A DNA stretch of 26,917 nt from Chlamydomonas sphaeroides (Eukaryota > Chlorophyta > Chlorophyceae > Chlamydomonadales > Chlamydomonadaceae): positions 1 to 26,917 of the forward strand of contig BDDC01001399.1 of assembly GCA_001662425.1 (NCBI GenBank), read 5' to 3'. Each line of letters begins with the position of its first letter. The stretch's first letter is position 1. The notes below the pieces were generated by a model, which saw nothing but the letters and a program-made list of their open reading frames with translations, searched no databases and had not been told where the DNA came from. Of this stretch, positions 1 through 10,573 are shown in pieces. The position numbers were made by a program, and so were the translations under genes.

Positions 1-79
1 CCAGGGGCTGGGAGCCCCGTGTCGGGGCGGGGCCTGTGGCACCGTGAACGCGGGGTGTGGTGGAGGGGTCCGGGGGCAG

Positions 80-166
80 GTGTTCCGACGCCTGCATGCG
101 CTGGGCTGCCGGCGCCGCTGCCAGGCCGCTGCCGTGCGCATCCTCAGCCGCACGTCATCCGCCAGG
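80..166 (+). CDS. Possible upstream exon of the cytochrome P450 gene
   Basis: This is a candidate 29-codon exon. It starts after a GGGGGCAG acceptor and ends before a GTCCTC donor, is open throughout, and is in phase 0, which matches the phase of the certain P450 exon starting at 282. The encoded stretch (VFRRLHALG..., ending RTSSAR) is Arg- and Ala-rich and contains no recognisable P450 motif, so only splice geometry and phase support it. The donor is weak. The first 79 bases of the window show no supported feature and are probably intron. Confidence 0.3.
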
Positions 167-281
167 GTCCTCTCGACACCTATCCGTGCCCCCACCTGGT
201 TCGGTGTTGGTTCACTCGTTCGCTACTCCCTCGGAAAATGCCCCCGCCTGTGCCGCCTACACTGCCACCGCTGCCCCGCAG

Positions 282-2727
282 GCCCGCCGCGTGCTGCGTA
301 AGACCAGCTTCGACCTCATCCACCACTGGCGAGCAGCCTCCGCCTCCGCCCTCGCCTCCGCCCCCGAGGGCAGCAGCGCCGCCGCCGCTCCGCCGGCCGC
401 CGCCCCAGCTGCAGCCCCTACCGACGACGACGGCGGCCCGCCGCCCACGCCCGCTGGCGGCCCGGGCGTGGCGCCGGGCTCCTTCCTGGGGCTCATGCTG
501 GCGGCGCGGGACCGCAGCAGCGGCCAGGGCCTCAGCGACATGCAGGTGCGGCGGCGGAGGAGTGTGCTGGGGGGGATAAGGGGATGGGGGATGGGGGGAA
601 GCGGCTGGGGGCCGCAGAGCAGGGCACGTGGCGGCCCGCGGACGCGCTGCCCCGTGGGGCGGCGCTCCTGCCGACGCGTGTCCTCTCAAGGGGTTCGGGA
701 GGGGGTCGGGGGGGCATGCCCCTCCCTTGGGGGCGCTGTCCGGGCGGCTGTCTGGCGACGCACGACCAGAACCCATCCGCCCGGCGGCGGCTGTGAAGTT
801 GCGCTCTGTGGTCTGCTGCTCGCACTGCAACACATCGTCTTTCCAATGTTCTCCCACCCGCCCCTTGTGCCGCCCGCAGCTGGCGGCGCAGGTGCAGACC
901 TTCATGCTGGGCGGCTTCGAGACCACCGCCAACGCCCTCACCTTTGCCGTCTACCTGCTGGCGCGCCACCCGGACAAGCAGGCAGGGCAGCAGGGGGGTC
1001 CGGCTGCGATGGGCAGAGGAGCGGCAGGCTAGCCGGCCCCAAGCATGGGATGCGTTGGCCAGCGGTGGTCCGAGGGACCGGCGCCGAAGGATGAGAGGTG
1101 GGCGGCCTTGCGTACCGACCAAGCGCATCGCTGCGCTGCCTTGCCCACCACGTGTCGTGGCCACCCCGCAGGCGCGGCTGGTGGCGGAGCTGGACGCCGT
1201 GCTGCCCCCCGGTGATGCGCCGCTGGGCGAGGAGGCGCTAGACAAGGCGAGGCCAGGGGCTGGGCTGGGCCGGGGGCGGGAGGGCGACTGGGAGGTCGCT
1301 GCGCGAGGCAGGGGACGCACGCGGCGTGGCGCAGCAGCTTTGCCCCCCTCCCCCCGGCAGGGATGGCCCATAGCTGTACCGGTACGCAGCGGCAGCATGC
1401 CCAAGGCCCATCTGGCCCTCCCCCCAATGCCGATGCCTAGTGGCCGGACTTTCCCCAATGACGCCCCCACGTCCCTCCCCGCCGCAGCTGCTGTACACGG
1501 AGGCGGTGGTCAACGAGGCCATGCGCCTCTACCCGCCCGCGCACGGCACCTCGCGCGTCGTGGACAAGCCCTTGAACGTGAGCGCCCGGCGCATGGGTCC
1601 GGGGCAGCACCTGCTCACGCTGGCACAACCGCGAATGGCGGTGTGTGTGGCTCGCAGTCGCGGCCGGGTGTGGGGTTCCGCTGGTTGGCTGCATCGGCGG
1701 CTGCGCAACGCCTGTGGTCGGCGCCACAAGCGTCCCCAACCCTTCGCCCTGCCCTCGCCCCTCCTGTCCGCCCGCGGCAGATCCTGGGCCACGACATCCC
1801 GCTGGGGGCCACCCTGTTCCTGCCCATCAACCACATCCACCACCAGGAGGGCGTGTGGCCGCAGCCGCAGGTGCGCGCCGCGGGGCTGGGTCCACAAGCC
1901 GTGGGGCTGGAGCCGCCCGCATTCCGCGCGTTTCGTGCCATGGCTCCGGCTGCAGGCCAGCGTCGTTCCGGGCCGTGGGCTGCGCTTCCGCCGCCACGCA
2001 CGGCGCTCCTTATCCCACTCCTTATCCCCTCCTCCTGCGCGGCCCAGGCCTTCCTGCCCGAGCGCTTTCTCACCAGCGGCTGCCCGGCCGCCGGCGTGAG
2101 CGTCGACGAGGCGGCGGCGCTGGCGGCCACCCACCCGCACGCCTTCCTGCCCTTTGGCAATGGCAACCGCAAGTGCGTGGGCTGGCGCTTCGCCATGCAG
2201 GTGAGCAGAACCGCGCCGAGCAGGTGACCTAAACCGGCATGCTGCTACCCATGAGCTACACAGTGCGGCCGCCCTCACGCCTAGGATGGCCGTGACCCCA
2301 GCCCGAGGCCGTGGCCGCAGCCCGACGCCCCAGCAGGCAGCATGCGGCGCGCACCAGCACCAGCGCCAGCCCCCACGCCACGCGCCACGCGGGACTAGGG
2401 CCCGAACCGCCAGGACACGGCTGGCTGGCTGGCTGGGCCAGCGCGCATGGCCCAGCAGCAGCCCACTTGCCCGTGCGTACCTCCGCCGCAACGACGCCAG
2501 CGCTTGCGCCGCTGCGCCGCGCCCCGCCTGCTGCCTCGCCCCGACGCGCCTTGGCTGCCGCCGCTGGCTGCCGGGGGCTGCAGGAGGCCAAGACGGTGCT
2601 GGCGCGGCTGTACCAGCGGCTGGAGCTGAGGCTGGCGCCCGGGCAGCCGCCGATGGCGACGGTGGCGGGGCTCACGCTGGCGCCCAAGGACGGCGTGCGC
2701 GTCACGGTGCACCGCCGCGTGCGCTGA
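282..2727 (+). CDS. Cytochrome P450, C-terminal two thirds (5' end outside window)
   Basis: This is a haem-thiolate monooxygenase that would insert one oxygen atom from O2 into an unidentified organic substrate, using electrons from a reductase. Exons: 282-545, 880-981, 1172-1246, 1488-1577, 1781-1870, 2048-2200, 2584-2727. All junctions are phase 0, giving 305 codons before the TGA stop. Visible landmarks in the usual order are the I-helix oxygen-binding motif GGFETT (910-927), the K-helix ExxR as EAMR (1515-1526) followed by LYPP, a FLPERF meander-type motif (from about 2051), and the haem loop FGNGNRKCVG (2153-2182) with the Cys ligand at 2174-2176. The tail EAKTVLARLYQRLEL matches the usual L helix. 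The N-terminal part, with any membrane anchor or transit peptide, lies left of the window. An Ala/Pro-rich insert at 330-470 is typical of algal proteins. The introns after 981 and 1246 appear to use GC donors. The P450 identity is secure; the family is not assigned. Confidence 0.9.
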
Positions 2728-3440
2728 GGTGGTTGGGTAGGAGGGGTGAGAGGGGTGGTGGCGGCGGTGGCTGGGGCGGGAGGCGGCGGCGGGTGCAGCG
2801 GAGGTTGGCGGTAGGGCCTTGGCCTCATACTGGGTGCGAGTGCAAGGGGCCAGAGGGGGGGCTTCAATTGTGTCTGGCGCGCTGGTGCGAGGAGGATGGA
2901 CGATGCGGTATCCAGAGTCCAGTTTACGCCTGATGCGGGTGCCAGGGGATTCGGGACCGACGATGCAGTGGCTGCCGCCCGGTGGAAGAAGCGTGGCGCT
3001 GAGGGCGGGCCCTACCTGCTGGCTGGACGGCTGCCTGGGGATGGCTGTTGCGGTAGCTGCAGCTGGGCGTGCAAGGCCGAGGCCAGGCGGCGGGCTGCCA
3101 GCCATCTGCCTGAAGCATGTCCCGGTTTGGATGGACCGCGGTCGTATCCCATTGCAGGAAGCCCCGATGGTCGGAGGGCGGTCCGAAGGAAGCTGACGCC
3201 GCACAAGCATGGGATGTGGCCCATCCCCCCGGGAATGGGCATGCCTCGCCGCCGTGCTGCTGGGACGGGGCTGGGGCAAGGGCGTGCTGCGGTTGCGGAG
3301 CAGTGGTGTTGCACAGGGTCTGAACATAGGTGCGTCATAACGTAGAACGGGGGCTTCACACCAACCGCGATTCATGCCTGGGGAAAATGCTGCTGGGTCA
3401 TGGGTGTAACGACTGCCGCTGCGGGGCATGTAAGGTTTGA
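2728..3440 (+). other. Probable 3' UTR of the P450 gene
   Basis: No convincing gene is seen here. Two TGTAA pentamers, the usual poly(A) signal of volvocine algae, lie at 3405-3409 and 3429-3433, so a 3' UTR of about 700 bases is plausible. The stretch contains a hairpin-forming segment: GCCCAT at 3219-3224 pairs with ATGGGC at 3235-3240. Short open frames in it have no motif and look like chance products of high GC. Confidence 0.45.
3405..3409 (+). terminator. TGTAA poly(A) signal candidate for the P450 gene
   Basis: This is a TGTAA pentamer about 680 bases after the P450 stop; a second copy follows at 3429-3433. In Chlamydomonas and Volvox this pentamer normally lies 10-20 bases before the cleavage site. 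A 5-mer occurs by chance, so the support is position and strand only. Confidence 0.4.
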
Positions 3441-4493
3441 TGCATGATACTGTGGAACGGGGCTGTACCGCATGCCTACCCCCCCATCGGAATGGGGGAA
3501 AGGGGCATTGCCCCTATCCCTCCATCTTGGGCTGCCGGCCGCCCCCTGACAATTGGATTTTCATCACCCCGTCGGCCCCCCGTCGCAGCAGATATGGGTG
3601 AAACCAAGGGAGGAATGGTTGCTCCCCTGGGTGAAATGTCGGGTTTGCAGGATTGCATGTACGGACTCTTGACTTCGTCTGTTTTGTATCACGTCGTCAA
3701 TTCAGGCGTTGGAACGCAGGCGCCAGGGGACGGCGGCGGAGTGTGGCCAGCTGAGGCCGAGCTCGGCCGATTGCTGCGGCCTCCACCCGTCTTCCGCGGC
3801 GAGCACGGCGTCGACCCTAGCCTGGCGGGCTTTGTGCCAAGGCCCTGGACAAGAAGGGCTGCGGGCCGGTGACGGGCTGCGGCATGCTGAGCTGCCGCTG
3901 AGCTGCGGCGTGCTGCGGCAAGTTGAGCACGTCCAGGTGGGCCCTGGATAAAGGGTTGTGCAAGCTGCGAGGCGTACTACTTGTGCCTCGTTCGCTGGCT
4001 GCAAAAAGGCCAGTGGCGGGTGTAGCGGGGCACGGGGGCCTGAGGATTGAATTTCGGGGCCAGCCCACGTGTCCGGCTGGTGTCTACGAACCGCGGGACG
4101 GCAGTAGCTATGGTCGCGTGGCTCGGCGGCATGAGCAGACATCAGCATAAACTGCATATGCTGTCTGCTTCAAGGCGCCATAGCGTTGCAGCGGGCCGCG
4201 TTCGAAACGTCGCTCGGTTACGTATTGGAAGCCAACCGTTCGGCCGAGCGTCCGTGCATCTAGCGTTCAAAGCGCATGCGTCAATTACTACACAGGAGTG
4301 CTGCTCACCCGCACACGCGTGCATTTGTGCGTGGCGATACGAACACGCAGTGTTTACGCTGCGAGGAGAACACGTTCGCTGCAGCAGCCAGCTCCGTCTC
4401 GCAAGGACAATTGACTTGAGCGAGTGCACAACTACCACTTTGTTGTCCTCGCAGCATCACCTGCGCCCCAGGCGCAGCCCGCGTTCAAACGCG
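3441..4493 (+). other. Intergenic region upstream of the metalloproteinase gene
   Basis: No gene is supported here. Two consecutive perfect 7-bp stems lie at 3481-3498 (CCCCCAT/ATGGGGG) and 3501-3515 (AGGGGCA/TGCCCCT). From about 4140 the base composition becomes more AT-balanced, as expected for promoter and 5' UTR of the gene starting at 4494. No clear TATA box was found. An open frame runs without a stop from 4047 into the protease start codon, but it has no features of a real N-terminus. Confidence 0.5.
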
Positions 4494-7400
4494 ATGGCGC
4501 AGCCCGGCGCCAGGTGGCCTTCACATGCCGTGGTTGCCATCCTGTTAACAGTGGCGACTTGCATGCATGTAGCTTCTGCACAAGGTGCGGCCTTTGGTGG
4601 TCGGGGCGGAGTAGGTGTGACCGCATGCTCCGCAACTTCTTCTAGGCGGAAGCAACTTGCGCCCGAAACTGCAGCCTCTCGCTTGCTGAGAGAGCCCCAG
4701 TGGCCGCATCGCGTGCTTGGGGGTATGGCGACCTCGAAACCTGCAACAGCTTTTTTGTGCCCCCGCCTGTTCATCCAACCGAGGCATGACTGTTCCACGC
4801 GTCCAGCGCCACGCTGTGGCCCATCGTCGCAAATCAAGGGATGCGTCCCCTGCACCCATTCCTCATCCCATTCAGCCACACCGTTACCCCTGTCCCGTGC
4901 CTCCACACCCCGCCCCGCGCGTGGCGTCGCGCAGCCCCACGACGCCACACACACGCCCCCGCAACGTCGCCCCGCCCCGCTCTGCCCCTCTGCATCGCGC
5001 TGCATTGCTCGCAGGCACCACCAGCTGCTCCTTCCAGGGCCTGCGCCACCTGCTGCGCATGTCGGAGCCCGGCGGCGGCCTGTACGCCTGCACCACCTGC
5101 ACATTCGACCCCGCCGCCTGCGCCGTCACCTGCGGCCGCTGCGGCGCCAGCAACGGCACCGTCTCGCTCTCGCTGCTCGGCTGCCCCGCGGTGCCCGGCC
5201 AGCTCGCCGTCGACAGCGCGGGCTTCCTGAGGTGCAGGTCCCGGGTGCGCGAGGGTTTGGTGTCGGTCTACACCTCGCACCAGCACCGCGGCAACCGCAG
5301 CGAGCCGGAGATGCGCTACCGCGTGGGCTTCCCCACTGACGACGGCAACGTCACCTTCGCCAACTTCGGCCTGGGCGACAGCGCTATTGGTGCAAACGTC
5401 ATTACCGGAGACAGGGTGCGGCCCGGGCTGGCGCGGAAGGGGAGTGGAGGGAGGGCCGGGGGCGCCAAGCCAGGCCGAGATGGGCAAGAAGGGACGGAGC
5501 GTGCCGCTGGCAAGCTTGGGCCGGAGGCGGTGCTGGCCTGGCCGGGCGGTGGCTGCAGCCAATGGGGCATCCGGCAGGTGTCATGTGTGATGAAGTTTCA
5601 AAACCGGGCGAGCAAGCAAGTCTTCCGCAGCGGGAACACAGGGAACACAACAAACGGAACACGAAAGACGTAGCCAGCAAGCTGTTTGGATTGCCGCTAT
5701 CACAAACAAACAGCTAGCCCCGGACCGGGGACCTTTATCGCGCGCCCGTTTCCGATAGCGCGCCCGCCCCTCGGTACGTTCATGCCGCAGCTCCGCCTGG
5801 CCAGGGGCCGCGGGCGGCGTGGACCCGCACGAAGTCAACGCCCTTGCCTCACGCCTCCTTCCCTGCAACTGCCCCTGTGCGCCGCCCGCCCGCCAGGTCA
5901 ACTTCACGGTGCGCGCCGCGCCCACCAGCTCCAGCCGGCGGCGGCTGCAGGAGGCGGGCTTTGAGTGCGACCCCGTCGCCGGCCTCTGCCTCGACACGGA
6001 TACCGCAATCGGCACCACCGTCAGCAGCGGCAAGGGTGAGCCCAGGCCCAGCCGCCCCAGCAAGCGCGCTCAGCACGGGGACCCGCGCTCGGCGCACCCG
6101 TACCAGGCGCCGGATTCCTCCCGGGAAGCTCACGCGAGCGTCAACCCCTGCGCAGTGTGCATGTACTTCTCGCAGTGCGTAGGCCTGACGTCATCCTGCG
6201 CTAACTCGTGCTGCCCTGCCCCGCCCTGCGGCGCCACAGACTTCGTGATCAACAACGTGCCGGTCAACATCACATCCATCACCATGCTCGCCACTGTGTG
6301 CGGCCGCCAGCCGGCCATTTCGCTCGAGGTGGGGCCGCCGCAGGGACCGGGTGCGCTGGCCGATGAAGTTGCTGTGGGGTCCTAGGGCCGCTGCGCCACC
6401 GCGCTAGTCCGGTGGTACTTCGCACAGACCCTGCCCCGCCTGCTCCTCCCCAAACCCCCTGCCCCTGCCCTCCCTCGTAGCACCTGCGCTACACGCTGTT
6501 CAACTTTGACCAGTCCAAGCCCGCTGTCAACATCACGCTGCAGCACTACTACAAGACCTGCTCGTACGACAAGATCCGCTTCACGCCCGAGAACAACAAG
6601 CTCATCGACGTCACACTGCCTTGCACGTGAGCCACACGGCTTGCGCCGTACAGTGCCAATAGTAGACGTCACGCACGATCGCATCAATACCAGGGGACAT
6701 AAGCTGGGGAGCTTCACGCCGGTCTACGCATGCTCCGCCCACAATGCTACGGACGCACTCTTGCCGCCTGATGCCGCTCGCCCTCCTCCTCCAGGGGCGT
6801 CTACTCGGTCACCTCTGCCGGCACCACCTACTATGACAGCACCCGGTGCGACACGCCCGAGATCTACGGCTGGGCGCAGGACGCGCTCACCAACGCCACC
6901 CGGGTGAGCTGCGAGACCCGCGACCCGGCCCCCGTATCAGAGTCGATGCAGCCGGTAAAGTCCATAGATTGAAACAGTACACGATACGAGGGCTGTCGCG
7001 ACCGCACCCCGCTGCCGCCGGACTGGTCCTCCTCGGCGCAACACCCAGACACTCCCCCGCACCGCTCCTCACCTCGCCCGCAGCGCCTGGGCATCCCCGA
7101 CCCCTCTAGGTACAAGCGCCAAATCCTGTTCCTGCCCGGCCTGGACCAGTGCGGCTGGCCAGGCCTGGCCAGTGTGGGCTGCGACGTCTCCTGCAACACC
7201 TGGATCAACACCGCCGACGACTGGGTGCGTGGCGTGGGGTGGGCGAATGGGGGCCTGGGGCCTTTTGGCGACGGCGGGGTGCTGTGGAGCACGTGGCATG
7301 TTGCCCGGGCACCCAGGAAGCTTGCTTGGCTCGCGATGACTCTCCCGGTGGCAGGGCCACGCGGGCCCAGCCGCGCGCCGCGCGTGGTGCTGCCTGGCAG

Positions 7401-9833
7401 TGCTCGAGGAAGGCTGCGCATGTGGCACCTCGCAATGCGGCACGGTGCAGCCGGCCGTGGTGCGCTCGGTTCATCCATGCTTGCCGACTTCATCCCGCTC
7501 CTGCAGATCTCGATGCAGATCTTCTTCCAGGAGCTGGCGCATAACATCGGTGGGGCCGCCGCAGCGCCGTACGGCCTCTGCCGCCCACGAGGCCCGTGCG
7601 TTGCCCTGGCCTGCGGCGGCACGGCCCTGCCCTCGCACCCGGCCCCCCCCTAGCCTGATCTGCCGCCTGCTGGCTTGCTCGCGGCCCACACTGGTACCTC
7701 CTTGCACCCAGGCCTGCACCACGCAAACCGCTGGATCGACGGGGTGAACGCCGAGTATGAGGACTTCACTGACCCCATGGGCAGCGGTTGGAACTACGAC
7801 GACTGGTATGAGAACACCACCATGTTCTGCGTCTCGGCGCCAGAGGTACGGCGGGTCACGGTGCCGTACGCTGGGACCTGTGTGGCGCCCGAGGCCTGTG
7901 ATGCAGACTGGAACCGTCGCCTGTGCTGCGGGTTGCTTTAACGCTGTGCGTGTGCGCCCTGCTGCTGTGCAGGCCTGGAAGGCGGGCTGGGCTGCCCCCT
8001 CCAAGACCGTCCTTCTGACGGGCATTACGACGTTGTCGCCAGAGATCCTCACCATCCCCTCCATGCACTCCGGCGATAAGAATTTTATGTGAGCACCTTG
8101 TGCTCGGGCCCCTGGCGCCATGCTGAAACCCGCATGCGCGGGGCCGCGCCATGGCGCAGGCAGCGCGCGCAGCGTTGCGACCCAGCCAGAGCGCCTGCGT
8201 GCAAGGGGCCTCCCCACGGGGTGTGCTGGGTCACTCCATGACGCTCGTCGCCCCCGCTGCCGCACCCTGCGCCGCCGCAGCATGATTGACGGCGGCCGGC
8301 TGCCCAATTTCCAGCCCACGTGGCCGCGTAACGCGGCGCCGCTCAACCGCACCTACCAGATCTTCCTGTCGTACAGAGTACGTCAGCCGTCGCCGGGCTT
8401 CGACTCCGCGCTGACGGACGAGATGAACATGAAGGTACGGCAGTCGTCCCATTTAATTGGATACGACGCTACCGTACCTGCCGTACTGCATCCCCACGCC
8501 CACCGTCATCATGCCGGCACCACGTCCCACTGTGCTGAAGTCAGCGCCCCAAATCCCTCACCACAGATCTGGGTGCACAACTTCAACTCCACGATGCGCG
8601 ACCCGCCGCGCGCCGACCCCAGCCACGCCGCCATGAAGCCCTCGCTCATTGCGGTGCTCGGCACGGAGCCCGGTACCGTGGCCGATATGACGGTCGAGAC
8701 GGAGTTCAGGTGCGTATCGTACAGGACACATGCGGCCGCCGCCCGGGCTCAGCCCGTCTGCTGCCGGCAGCATCTTCCGGTTTTGGTGGGCCGCTACGTG
8801 CGGCCGCTGTCGCTCGGGGCCACCAGTACACCCATACACATGCACACAGGCCATGGGCACGTCTTGCGGAGGCCATGGGCATGGCCTGCGGCCCAGTAGC
8901 CCCGCTTCGGTGCCTTGGTTCCGCGCGCATCATGCGCAAAGGCAGTGCGGGACCACCGTTTGCCCCGAAACGTGTGTTTGTGCCGCGGCGTGCTGCGCCG
9001 CAGGTGGGACTTTGGCCCCTCCAACAGCACGAGCAATGCGGTCAACGGCTTCGTTTTGCGGCCGCTGTCGCTGGGGGCCACCAGCGCCACCGTTGCCATT
9101 TGCTACTTCCGGGCGCTGTCCGAGAGCGACGGATGCGCAAACGGCGTAAGTACGCTTGGGGGCGCCGAGTGCGGGGTGTTGTGTACGAGTGGCCAGGCTA
9201 CGCGGCATTGGCGGCGCGCTTGAGCGAATCCGCCGCCAGGGGCTCAGCCGTGTGTCCGCAACCCTGCCGACGTAGCGCCTGCAACGCTGTCCGTGTAGTT
9301 CGAGGAGACGCAGACCGCAGGAGCTGTCATGTGCAGTGCGCGCTGTCTGATGCGCCCACACCAATGCTGCCGTACAGATTGATGACGACTGCGATGGCCT
9401 CGTGGACTACGATGACCCAGACTGCCCCGCGCCGCCACCGCCGCCCAGCCCGCCGCCCAGCCCGCGGCCCCCGTCGCCACGACCCCGCCCGCCGCCCAGC
9501 CCGCGGCCTACGTCGCCACCTCCCCGCCCGCCGCCGCCCGCCCGCTCGCCGCCGCCCCGTCCCCCCTCGCCCCGTTCACCGCCGCCCCGCCCCCCGTCGC
9601 CCCGGCCTCCGTCGCCCAAGCCGCAATCGCCACGCCCGCCGCCGCCCGTTCCCTCGCCGCCGCCGCCAGCCGGAACGCCGCCCCTCGCCATGGACACTGA
9701 CTCGCCGCCGCCCCAGCCGCCGCCCCTAAACCCGCCGCGGCCTCCCAAGCGGCCCCGCCAGCCCCCTCCCTCGCCGCCGTCCAACCCGCCGCGCCCTCCA
9801 CGCCGGCCGAGGCAGCCGCCGCCAGGCGCGTAA
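4494..9833 (+). CDS. Secreted M11 (gametolysin/VMP-type) metalloproteinase with QExxH site and hydroxyproline-rich tail
   Basis: This is a predicted zinc- or copper-dependent endopeptidase of the algal extracellular matrix, related to gametolysin and the Volvox VMP proteins. Exons: 4494-4584, 5015-5415, 5897-6035, 6240-6328, 6481-6626, 6795-6903, 7084-7224, 7507-7549, 7712-7845, 7973-8088, 8281-8434, 8567-8709, 9004-9145, 9378-9833; the total is 767 codons plus stop. Residues 1-29 form a signal peptide (hydrophobic AVVAILLTVA, cleavage after VASA). A Cys-rich segment follows at about 33-90. The metal site is Q380-E-L-A-H384-N-I-G387-L-H-H390, split across exons 8 and 9 by a G|GC codon, with a Met-turn candidate at M409 in DPMGSG. 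CGWPGL in exon 7 is an M11-like landmark. Residues 618-626 form a DxDxDGxxD acidic loop, and 633-767 are Pro-rich with SPPP/SPRP repeats, a substrate for hydroxylation and glycosylation. Several NxS/T sequons are present. The first HExxH His is Gln, as in VMPs. The start ATG is chosen because it yields the signal peptide. Confidence 0.88.
8800..8826 (+). repeat. Intronic copy of an exon 13 segment in the metalloproteinase gene
   Basis: This 27-base stretch in intron 12 matches exon 13 positions 9059-9085 with a single mismatch. In the exon it encodes LRPLSLGAT. Similarity fades beyond about 30 bases, so it is a fragment and not a usable alternative exon. Confidence 0.8.
9402..9833 (+). repeat. 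Pro/Ser/Arg-rich coding repeat (hydroxyproline-rich domain)
   Basis: This is a coding low-complexity tract within the last metalloproteinase exon. It is built from imperfect PPSPRP, PPPPSP and PPRPPRRP units. Such (S)PPP-rich modules in volvocine matrix proteins are hydroxylated and O-glycosylated and anchor proteins in the cell wall. About half the residues are Pro and many Arg residues are interspersed, making it strongly basic. Confidence 0.85.
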
Positions 9834-10573
9834 CGGCTTTCGACCGAGCTCATCCCTGTACATACGGTGCCGTCCGCACGGCGCACTTTCTGATGTTGAG
9901 CAGCGTATTGCCTGACATGGCCCCTGAACAGATAAATAGACGGTAGGGGTGCCACCCATGCTGAGGGCGCCGTTGCGCAATGCGTGCTGCTGCTGTTCTT
10001 CTATGTCCATCCCAATATAGCCAGCCAACTGCTGGGCCGTGATCGCGGCGTTAAGAGGTACCTGAGTAGCTCTGCCAGGCGTCGGCCCTGGCTTGCAGTG
10101 GGTGCATAGCGTTGAGTTGCTGATGACTTGCGGTGTGGCGGAGCGTTCAAGGAGTGGTGCGGCTGGGCATATGTTCGTTGTTAGTGACTGCGCCCGGGAT
10201 GCCGTACGCCCCTGGTACGCCCGGCGTCCCAATGTGAGCGGGACGCTGCTCCCTGGCTGCTGGGCCGTGCCGCTCGAGCGCGGATACCGTACGCGTACGC
10301 TTGTTGAGAAAAGATTGTGATGGAACGACGGGGAATGGAACTCACTGTTACGCGGCGCAGCGACCCCCACGCTGCTCGGTGTGTTGGGACAGAGCTCCCC
10401 TTCGCCCAGGTGGCAACAGCGAGGATCCCTGAAGCATCCCGGAAGCAGGGCTGCTTGGTGACCTGGTAGTTGACATTTGTCGCCGCAACGAAACAGCGGC
10501 CCAGTGTCGGGCACGACCCGCACCTCCCCACGGGCCGGGCGCCAAGGGCCACAGCCCCACAGGCCCGGCCACC
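9834..10573. other. Convergent intergenic region between the metalloproteinase and CRM genes
   Basis: This holds the 3' ends of two genes that face each other. No gene is supported. No TGTAA was seen on the + strand after the protease stop, and no TTACA (its complement) below the CRM stop, so both genes would need a variant poly(A) signal here or one beyond this gap. Confidence 0.5.

Noticed and set aside
1040..3215. AAGCATGGGATG shared by a P450 intron (about 1042) and the downstream region (about 3206)
   Set aside because: The short match does not extend; it is treated as chance.
3444..3872. A 142-codon + strand frame between the P450 and protease genes
   Set aside because: It has no domain or signal peptide and spans hairpins; it is expected by chance in GC-rich DNA.
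4047..4493. In-frame N-terminal extension of the metalloproteinase
   Set aside because: The frame is open by chance. The ATG at 4494 gives a clean signal peptide, which a 149-residue extension would bury.
6975..6995. Shared ATACGAGGGCTG string between a protease intron (about 6984) and the kinase-gene intron repeats (about 16407)
   Set aside because: Only 12 bases match, without clear flanking similarity, so a dispersed element cannot be claimed.
9402..9833. CRISPR-like or tandem DNA repeat
   Set aside because: The repetition follows codons for Pro-rich peptide units in frame with the protease exon; there are no spacers or constant repeats.
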